A stretch of DNA of 64,000 nucleotides from assembly GCF_022919215.1 (NCBI RefSeq), contig NZ_CP095046.1:982501-1046500 (forward strand), read 5' to 3'. Source of the DNA: Hymenobacter cellulosilyticus (GTDB taxonomy: Bacteria; Bacteroidota; Bacteroidia; Cytophagales; Hymenobacteraceae). Made by a program: the position numbers and the translations under genes. Below the pieces are notes generated by a model, which did no database searches, had not been told where the DNA came from, and saw nothing but the letters and a program-made list of their open reading frames with translations. How positions within the stretch are numbered: the stretch's first letter is position 1; each line of letters opens with the position of its first letter. Of this stretch, positions 57,037 through 64,000 are shown one piece after another.

Positions 57037-57516
57037 TTAGCGCGCTTCCTGCACCGGCACGCCCAGCCACTGGTAAGCGGCCTGCTCCTCAATGAAGGTG
57101 CGAAATACCGTTTCATGGGCAGGCAGCCGACTATCAATCAAGTCGCGGTGGTAGGGCGTGACCAGGTAAGCCACCCGAAAAACGGCGTCGGGCAAAGCCT
57201 GCTGCATGGCCGAGCGAAACTCGGTCATTACCCAACTGAAGTCCTGCGCTTCGGCCAAGCCCCGGATGCGCAGGTCAATCAGCCAGTGGGCGGCCTGGTG
57301 CTGGCGCGCAAAATCCAGCGCTGCTTCGTAGCCCGCGCGGTGCTCCTGCGAGGAAACCAGCCGCAACCAGCGCAGAAACAGGATGCGCAGATCGGGGCGG
57401 TAGGTGAGACGCAGGAAGTCGAATTCGGCGGCGGGAGTAGGCACGGTTGAGATAAAAACGAAGGCTAGAATAAGCAGCAGTAAGCTGGACAGAATGGCCC
57501 GGCACGTACTCAACAA
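57037..57516 (-). CDS. Hypothetical protein with STAS/SpoIIAA-like fold
   Basis: A 159-residue protein with a short N-terminal hydrophobic stretch (ILSSLLLLILAFVF) which could be a signal or an alternative start artefact. The main part alternates strands and helices: LTYRPDLRILFLRWL, GYEAALDFARQHQAAHWLID, FRVAYLVTPYHR. This resembles STAS-like proteins common in Cytophagales. The function is unknown. It is convergent with the glycosyltransferase gene. Confidence 0.6.
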   Translation of the reverse strand: MLSTCRAILSSLLLLILAFVFISTVPTPAAEFDFLRLTYRPDLRILFLRWLRLVSSQEHRAGYEAALDFARQHQAAHWLIDLRIRGLAEAQDFSWVMTEFRSAMQQALPDAVFRVAYLVTPYHRDLIDSRLPAHETVFRTFIEEQAAYQWLGVPVQEAR

Positions 57517-57541
57517 GCAACGGGCCGTCTAATGTTTAAAC

Positions 57542-57576
57542 AAAAAAGCCTCTGCTGGGTTGCGGAGGCTTTTTTG
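57542..57576. terminator. Terminator between the M28 and STAS-like genes
   Basis: AAAAAAGCCTC pairs with GAGGCTTTTTT. On the reverse strand it follows the M28 peptidase stop at 57602 by about 25 bp. Confidence 0.85.
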
Positions 57577-57601
57577 CAGGTATTTCAAGCAGCTTTACTG
57601 A

Positions 57602-59322
57602 CTATTTCTGGGCCAGGCTTTTGTCCCGGATGGCTTTAAACTCGGAGCCGGGCTTCCACTGCGGAAACGTGGTTTCGGCGGCCAGTCGGCTGCCTACGCG
57701 GTAGAGCAGGCGGGCATCCCACTCCATGCCGCGGTAGTCGGCCTGGGCGTTGTACTCGTCGGAAGGCTGGTGGTAGTGCTGGGCTTCAAACTCCTCACTC
57801 ATCTTTTTCATGTAGGCCTTGCCCTTGGTCCAGCTGTCGGCGGTGCCGCTGGCGTAGAGCGAAGGCACGCCCACGTGGGCAAAGCTGAAGTGGTCGGAGC
57901 GGAAGAAGTATCCTTTGTCGGCGTTCTGGTCGGGCTGAATGTAGCGGCCTTGCTCCTGGGCCGCGGCCCGGGCGTACTCATCCAGCTCCGACTGTCCGTA
58001 GCCGATAACCGTCAAATCCCGCATGGGGCCGGTGTTGGGCAAGTCGTCCATGTTGAGGTCGGCCACGGTTTTGCGGACCGGAAACAGCGGGTGGTTGGCG
58101 TAGTACATCGAGCCCAGCAGACCCTGCTCTTCACCCGTGACAGCCAGAAACACGATGCTGCGGCCGGGCTTTTCCTTGGCTTGCTGAAAAGCATTGGCAA
58201 TGGCCAGCAAGGCCGCGCAGCCGCTGGCATTGTCGGCCGCCCCGTTGTAGATAGAGTCGCCGGCCACGGGCGCCCCGATGCCGAGGTGGTCCCAGTGAGC
58301 CGAATAAATGATGTACTCGTCGGGGCGGGTGGTGCCGGGCAGCACGGCCACCACATTCTTGGATTCCTGGCGCCGCAGCTTGTTGGTAATGCTGGTACTG
58401 ACCTGCAGATTCAGGGGCCGGGCCTTAAAACCTTTCTGGTTGGCGGCGGTGTAGGCTTCCTCGTAGTCCTGGCCGGCGGCCGAGAACAGCTTCTTAGCCG
58501 CGTCCAGGGTTATCCAGCCCTCAATGGTGCATTTACTGGCGCCTTTGTCGGCGGTCTGGTTGCGGAGCTTGGCACCCGAGTAGCTGCTTTGCACCACGCT
58601 CCAGGGGTAGGCCGCGGGCTTGGTGTCGTGGATGATGAGCAGACCGGCCGCGCCCTGCCGGGCCGCTTCCTCATACTTATACATCCAGCGGCCATAGTAG
58701 GTCATGGCTTTACCCTTAAACATCGTCGTGTCGTTGCCCGCGTTGCCGGGGTCATTCACCAGCACCACTACGGTTTTGCCTTTCACGTCGAGGCCGGCGT
58801 AGTCGTTCCAGCCGTACTCGGGGCCACCACGCCATAGCCGGCAAATACCAACGGGGAGTTCGTGAGGGCTACTTTTTCCTTTTCCTGCTCGGTAAAGGCC
58901 ATGTAGTCGGTCTTGTAGTTCAGCGCAAAAGGCTGCTGGCCGCCGCTGATTTGCATGGTGGACGCGGGCGTACCAGTAATTTCCACCAGGGGCACTTTCT
59001 GAAAGTAGCTGCCGTCGGGGCCCGGCTTCAGGCCCAGCTTCTTGAACTCGTCGGCCAAATACGTAGTGGCTTTCTGCTCGCCCACGGTGAAGGGCTTGCG
59101 GCCTTGGTACTCGTCGGAGGCCAGCACTTTGATGTGGTTGCCGATGAGCTGGGCCGTAATTCCGTCGTTGGGCGAGGCCGGCACGGTGGTATCGGCTGCA
59201 GCGGTAGTGCCCGGGGCAGTGGTTTGCCCGGTAGCCGAGTCGGAGCTGCGGCTCTGGCAGCCGGCCAGGCCGTGCAAAACCAGGGCGCTGCCCAGAAGCA
59301 AGGAAGAAGTAGAAAAGCGCAT
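57602..59322 (-). CDS. M28 family metallopeptidase lipoprotein with PA domain, frameshifted
   Basis: A zinc-dependent aminopeptidase-like enzyme of about 573 residues. The N-terminus has a lipoprotein signal (LHGLAGC). A PA-type insertion lies in the middle (TVVVLVNDPG, AAGLLIIHDTKPA). The M28 core has the zinc ligands in SAHWDHLG, ADNASGCAA, TGEEQGLLGS and LNMDDLP, with a late His in RSDHFSFA. The frame breaks near 58830 at a CCCC run; one added C joins the two parts. It faces the periplasm or the cell surface as a lipoprotein and stands alone. Confidence 0.9.
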
Positions 59323-59666
59323 GAAAGAATGGGAAAGTGGTTTGGTAGCTCAAGGTGCTGAAAAACACGCATAGTGCCGAGCATTACCCTCCAGAACGTC
59401 ATGCCGAACAAAGTGAGGCATCCCGCAGCAATGGCAGCTGCTGTGCTTCGCCGGGCTCAGCAGGATGTGCTATTTACCTTGTTCTCTTCCCCATAATCCC
59501 AGGCTTCGGCAGGATGGTCTCTATTAAACGAATAAGCCTGACTTTCCTCAAAACGAACTTCCGCGACGGGGTTGCCCGTTCAAGGCACACTACGGCGCAA
59601 CATGCACCGTTGCGGGAATGTCTTTGAACCGCTTACCTTCCTGCCTTCTTCCAGTATTTCCTTTCT
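59323..59666. other. Intergenic region between divergent peptidase genes
   Basis: 344 bp without a gene. It contains a decayed inverted-repeat element (59398-59467, listed separately). The remainder has no clear operator or hairpin; promoters for both peptidase genes should lie here but no consensus is convincing. Confidence 0.6.
59398..59467. repeat. Decayed GTCATGCnGA inverted-repeat element
   Basis: The left end GTCATGCCGAACAAAGTGAG resembles the arm at 1544. The right end, GCTTCGCCGGGCTCAGCAGG, read in reverse gives CTGCTGAGCCCGGCGAAGC. Both fit a GTCATGCTGAG...GAAGCATC type arm but have diverged. A small GCAGC/GCTGC stem lies inside. Confidence 0.55.
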
Positions 59667-62600
59667 ATGCTTAAAAACTCGCTTCTGCTGCTGAGCCTGG
59701 GTTCCTTTCTGGCTACCACCCCAGTCTTGGCCCAACAGAAAAAACCGGCTGCCGCGCCGGCCACTACCTCGGCCACCGGCACCCGCCTCGTGGAAAAAGT
59801 AACCCGCAAGCCCGGTGAGCTGGTGATTCCCTACGAGAAGTACGTGCTGCCCAACGGCCTGACCCTCATCGTGACCGAAGACCACTCCGACCCGCTGGTG
59901 CACGTGGACGTGACCTACCACGTGGGCTCGGCCCGGGAGCAGATCGGCAAGTCGGGCTTTGCCCACTTCTTCGAGCACATGATGTTCGAGGGCTCCGACC
60001 ACGCGCCCCAGGGTATGTTCGATAAGGTCATCATTGGGGCGGGCGGCACCAACAACGGCAGCACCAACCGGGACCGGACCAACTACTACGAAACCCTGCC
60101 GAGCAACCAGCTGGAGCGGGCCCTGTGGCTGGAAGCTGACCGAATGGGCTTCCTGCTAGATGCCGTGACGCAGAAGCGCTTTGAGGTGCAGCGGGCCACG
60201 GTGAAAAACGAGCGGGGCCAGAACTACGACAACCGCCCCTACGGCTTGGTGAGCGAGTACACGGCCAAAACCCTGTACCCCTACGGCCACCCCTACAGCT
60301 GGCTGACCATCGGCTACCTCGAAGACCTGGACCGTTCCGACGTGAATGACCTGAAGCAGTTTTTCCTGCGCTGGTACGGCCCCAACAACGCCACGCTCAC
60401 GGTGGGCGGCGACGTGAAGCCAGCCGAAGTGGTAGCCATGGCCGAGAAGTACTTCGGCAGCATCAACCGCGGACCGGCCGTGCAGAACATGAAGCTGCCC
60501 GCGCCCAAGCTCACCCAGGACCGCTACGTAAGCTACCAGGACAACATCCGCTTCCCAATGGTGCAGCTGGTGTTTCCCTCGGTGCCCCAGAACCACCCCG
60601 ACGAAACCGCCCTGGACGCCCTGGCCGAAATCATCGGGGCGGCAAGAACTCCTTGCTCTACAAAAACCTAATCAAAAGCCAAAAGGCCGTAACGGCTACG
60701 GCCTACCACCCCACGGCCGAGCTAGGGGCGAGTTTACCATGGCGGCCCGTACTTTCCCCGGCAAAAGCCTCGACAGCCTCGAAATTCGCCTGCGCCAGAC
60801 CCTGACCGAGTTTGAGCGCCGCGGGGTGAAAGACGAGGACTTGCAGCGCTTTAAAGCCAGCCGCGAGTCGGACCTGGTGAGCAGCCTGAGCAGCGTGAGC
60901 GGCAAGGTGAGCCGCCTGGCTTCCAACCAGACGTTTACCGGCAACCCCAACTACATTACCGTGGAGCTTCAGCGCCTGCGGGCCCTGACCAAGGCCGATG
61001 TGCAGCGGGTGTACGGGCAGTATATCAAGGGCAAAAAGGCGGTGGTACTGAGCGTACTGCCCAAGGCTGCCCCGGTGGCTCCGGCCAAGCCCGACAACTT
61101 TACCGTCAGCAAGGAAGGCTACAAAGCGCCAGCCGACGAGTACAAGGGCCTGACCTACGTGAAGGCCAAGGACACCTTTGACCGCGGCAAGCTGCCCGGT
61201 GCCGGAGCCAACCCCGTGGTGAAAGTGCCGGCTTTGTGGCAGCAGCAGTTCCCGAACGGCCTGCGCGTAATGGGCACCCGCAATACGGAAGTGCCCACCG
61301 TGAATATGCTGCTCACCATTCGGGGCGGACACCGCCTGGAGCAGGTCAACCCCGGCAAAGCCGGTCTGGCGGCCGTCACGGCCACGATGCTCAACGAAGG
61401 CACCCAGAAATACACCGGCGAGCAGCTGGCCGACGCCCTGGACCGCCTCGGCAGCTCCATTACGGTGAGCCCCGGCGCCGACAACACCACCGTGAGCGTG
61501 CAGAGCCTGACCAAGAACCTACCCGCTACCCTGGCCTTGCTGGAGGAAATGCTGCTGCGCCCCCGCTTCGATGCCGCCGACTTTGCCCGCGTCAAGAAGC
61601 AGGCCCTGGAAGCCATTGCCAACCAGAGCACCCAGCCCACCGTCATTGCCGATAAAACCTACAACGCCCTGCTCTACGGCCCCGGCGACATTATGAGCGT
61701 GCCCGTGAGCGGCACCACCAGCACGATGCAGAGCATCACGCTCGACGACGTGAAGCAGTTCTACCAGCTCTACTACGGCCCCGATTTGTCGCACCTAGTG
61801 ATTGTGGGTGATGTAGAGCAGAAAGACGTGGTAAACAAGCTGGGCTTTCTGCAGAACTGGGGCCGTAAGGGCCAGACGCTGCCCGCCGGCAACCCCGCCA
61901 AGCAACCCGACAAAACCCGCATCTACTTCGTAAACAAGCCCGATGCTGCTCAGTCGGAAATCCGTATTGGCTACCTGGCTTTGCCGTATGATGCCACTGG
62001 GGAATACTACCGGGCGTATCTGGCCAACTACCTGCTGGGCGGCTCGTTTGCCAGCCGCATCAACCACAACCTGCGCGAGGAAAAAGGCTACACCTACGGC
62101 GCGTACTCCGGCTTCCGGGGCACCCGCTACGTAGGTCCGTTCACAGCCCAGGCCGGCGTGCGGGCCGATGCCACCACGGCTTCCCTAACCGAGTTTGGCA
62201 AGGAGCTTAAAGGCTTCACCACCGGTATTTCTGATGACGAGCTGCAGCTGCTCAAGAATTCCGTAGGCCAGAGCGACGCGCTGAAGTATGAAACCGGTCA
62301 GCAGAAGGCCGCCTTCCTGGCCCGTCTGCTCGAATACGACCTCACCCCCGACTTCGTGCAGCAGCAAAACGCCATCCTGACCAGCCTCAAGAAGGAAGAC
62401 GTGCAGGCCACGGCCCAGAAATACCTGCCCGTCGATAATATGTACATCGTGGTAGTCGGCGACCGGAACAAGGTATACCCCGGCATTACTACGTTGGGCT
62501 ACGAAATCGTGGAAATGGACGCCGAGGGCAACCGCCTCACCAAGGTCATACCGGCCGCCAGCACCGTAACCGCCGCTCCCGCTACCCCGGCTGCTGATGG

Positions 62601-62712
62601 ACAAGACGTGAAAAAGGCCAAGTCTAAAACCAAGGACGATGACGGCCGCAAGGCTAAGCGCAAGCTCAAAAAGGACGAAGACGGCACCAAGGTGAAGGAG
62701 AAAGCCGACTAG
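59667..62712 (+). CDS. M16 family (pitrilysin-like) metallopeptidase, double length, two frameshifts
   Basis: About 1015 residues, with both halves of an M16 peptidase in one chain. A signal peptide (MLKNSLLLLSLGSFLATTPVLAQ) is followed by the active half with the inverted zinc motif HFFEH (HxxEH) near residue 107 and a downstream Glu in the VKNERGQNYDN helix. The second half (from about residue 530) begins QQQFPNGLRVMGTRNTEVP and lacks HxxEH, as is usual for the inactive partner domain. The tail is highly charged (KKAKSKTKDDDGRKAK). Breaks near 60645 and 60735 are GGGG runs one base short. It is probably periplasmic. Confidence 0.92.
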
Positions 62713-62735
62713 GCTCTGGCTCCCCGTCAATGCTG

Positions 62736-62770
62736 AAAAAGCCCGGTTCCAGGTTGGGGCCGGGCTTTTT
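62736..62770 (+). terminator. Terminator after the M16 gene
   Basis: AAAAAGCCCGG pairs with CCGGGCTTTTT around a 13-nt loop, 24 bp after the stop. Confidence 0.88.
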
Positions 62771-62800
62771 CATGGACTGTATCTAGCCTTGGCAAACCAC

Positions 62801-63073
62801 CATCGGCCTCGCAGAACCCTTGAAGGTCCTTCTGAAAACTCCGGCCCGCCATTCAGAACTCTGTAGAGCCTCCCGAGAAACTTCGGAGGGCCGTGCAGAC
62901 TTCTGTACGGCACCCATAGAAACTTCGGATGCCTTTCCAGAACTCTGGAAGGGTGACTTAGAAACCTGGGACGTCATTCCAGAACTCTGTAAGGGTGCCT
63001 CAGAAACCAAGGCAGCCCTTACAGAGCTCTGCAAAGCCCTGGAAGAAACTTTGGGGCACTTCCAGGACTCTCG
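62801..63073. repeat. Tandem array of thirteen 21-bp units in strict A/B alternation
   Basis: Cutting the sequence every 21 bp from 62801 gives thirteen units with no gaps. Odd units end in CAGAACTCTG or a close variant; even units end in GAAACTTC or a close variant. The front of each unit is GC-rich, with GG at fixed places. CAGAACTCTG is nearly self-complementary, and some units pair further, as in TTCCAGAACTCTGGAA. Confidence 0.85.
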
Positions 63074-63250
63074 CCGGTCTGGGCCTCCTGCCGGAGCGCC
63101 GAAACGGCTGGCCCGCGCCCATCCGGAACAATTTACCCCTGGGCTGTTGTCGTTTAGGTGAGCGGGGCTGCGTGCAGCCTCCGCAGCTATATTGCGTATC
63201 TTTCCGAAGAGCCTGCCTTGGGCTCTTTTAGTGGACTGGAAAAAGAATCT

Positions 63251-64000
63251 GTGCCTGTAACGACTACGAACGCGCCGGCCCTGGAGCAGGTTCTGGCGCA
63301 ACTGGATGCCTTTAAGCGGAAGTTTTACCTAAACCTGCTGGTGCGCGGCGCGCTGGTGGCGGGCGGGCTGCTGCTCACGCTTTTCCTGGTGTTCAATACC
63401 CTGGAATACTTCCTTTATCTGCCCACCTGGGTGCGGGCGGACTATTATTTGGCTTCTTGGCCCTGACGGTCTACGCCTTCGTGCGCTGGATCTGGCAACC
63501 TTTGGCCGCCCTGACCAACCTGCGCCGCCTGCTCAGCGACGAGCAAGCTGCCCAGCGCGTGGGTGAGCTGTTTCCGCAAGTGCAAGACAAGCTGCTCAAC
63601 GCCCTGCAGCTGCAAGGTCAGGCCCGGGAAAATGAGCTGATTGCCGCCAGCCTGGAGCAGCGTGCAGGCCAGCTCACCGGTTTGGAGTTTTCCCAGGGCA
63701 TCAACATCAAGAACCAGAGCCGGCCGCTGTGGAAGTACGTGGCCGTGCCCGCCGGTATCATGCTGCTTTTGCTGCTGGTGTACCCGGCCCTCTTCGTGCA
63801 GGGCACCGACCGGATTTTCCACTTCGACCGCGCTTACTCCCCGCCCGCCCCGTTCACGTTTGTCGTCGAGAACAAGGACCTCAAAGCTTTTAAGGGCGAA
63901 AACTACGAGCTGGCCGTGACGGTGGAAGGCGAGGCCCTTCCCAACGAAATCAACATCGTGTACGGGGGTCGGGAGCGGCGCCTGACCAAGGCTAGCGGCA
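63251..64000 (+). CDS. DUF4175 family membrane protein, partial at window end, frameshifted
   Basis: The N-terminal ~250 residues of a long protein that continues past the window. It begins (GTG at 63251) PVTTTNAPALEQVLAQLDAF. It has hydrophobic segments at LVRGALVAGGLLLTLFLVF, LALTVYAFVRWIW and YVAVPAGIMLLLLLVYPALF, then a soluble part starting FDRAYSPPAPFTFVVENKDL. The helix LLSDEQAAQRVGELFPQVQD and the PAPFTF segment are typical of DUF4175 proteins in Bacteroidota. The frame breaks near 63448, where one T is missing from TTT. The function is unknown. Confidence 0.8.

Larger units (their letters stand above)
62713..63250. other. Non-coding region with terminator and tandem array
   Basis: 538 bp between the M16 gene and the DUF4175 gene. 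It holds a terminator (62736-62770), the 21-bp tandem array (62801-63073), and about 175 bp of ordinary sequence before the next start. Open readings of 114 residues (forward) and 173 residues (reverse) pass through the array only because 21 is divisible by three, and are not called as genes. Confidence 0.6.

Noticed and set aside
62801-63073. The 21-bp array as a CRISPR
   Set aside because: There are no unique spacers between repeats; units are contiguous, degenerate and alternate in two types, and no cas gene is present.

Overview
The window looks like a chromosomal piece of a pigmented, GC-rich Bacteroidota of the Hymenobacter type (Cytophagales). Supporting signs are: a secreted delta-60 repeat protein ending in a type IX secretion sorting domain; TAnnTTTG promoter elements; a crtI/cruF-like carotenoid pair; an rbfA-methyltransferase-LolC-like permease run; an FeoB-associated Cys-rich mini-protein; and a DUF4175 protein. 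No rRNA, tRNA, CRISPR array, phage or transposase gene was seen.

Layout. 0.1-5.0 kb: a membrane acyltransferase, two small exported proteins read in reverse, and a three-domain receiver/glutaredoxin-like/thioredoxin-reductase-like protein. 5.4-13.9 kb: its partner histidine kinase, a large surface delta-60 protein, radA, a thioredoxin-fold protein without catalytic cysteines, and a radical SAM/SPASM protein. 14-24.4 kb: mostly reverse-strand housekeeping (erythromycin-esterase family, FeoB-associated protein, an rsmI-lnt-x-y-suhB run, pterin dehydratase, NADAR protein), two small disordered proteins, a phosphatase, and a sigma-like/anti-sigma-like pair. 24.6-35 kb: glyA, tatC, rpiB, a GT-C-like membrane protein, rbfA, a methyltransferase, a LolC/E-like permease and a SNF2 helicase. 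35-47 kb: an LLM flavin oxidoreductase, a SIMPL lipoprotein, an outer-membrane protein, an RlmI-like methyltransferase, crtI, a cruF-like gene, a TetR regulator, a thioredoxin, an SGNH esterase, and a YqcI/YcgG (GntA/DcsA-type) plus DUF1989 pair. 47.3-55.7 kb: a maltodextrin locus (glucan phosphorylase, two GH13 enzymes, SLC45-like MFS transporter) with a LacI-type palindrome between its divergent halves. 56-64 kb: GT2, M28 and M16 peptidases, a 21-bp tandem array and the start of a DUF4175 gene.

Two things stand out. First, about 33 single-base frameshifts break otherwise intact genes. Almost every one I worked through is repaired by adding one base to a G or C run, so these are very probably consensus-sequence errors; such genes are annotated here as whole genes with the break noted. 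Second, the intergenic spaces are rich in structured repeats: a MITE-like ~160-bp element in three copies; a family of palindromes whose arms are built from 7-bp TGGTGAR units and fit exactly between neighbouring genes (four copies, one carrying a MITE inside it); a related palindrome built on another heptamer; a 33-bp perfect inverted repeat with a decayed relative; and a 13-unit, 21-bp alternating tandem array. These repeats are the best candidates here for something not yet described.
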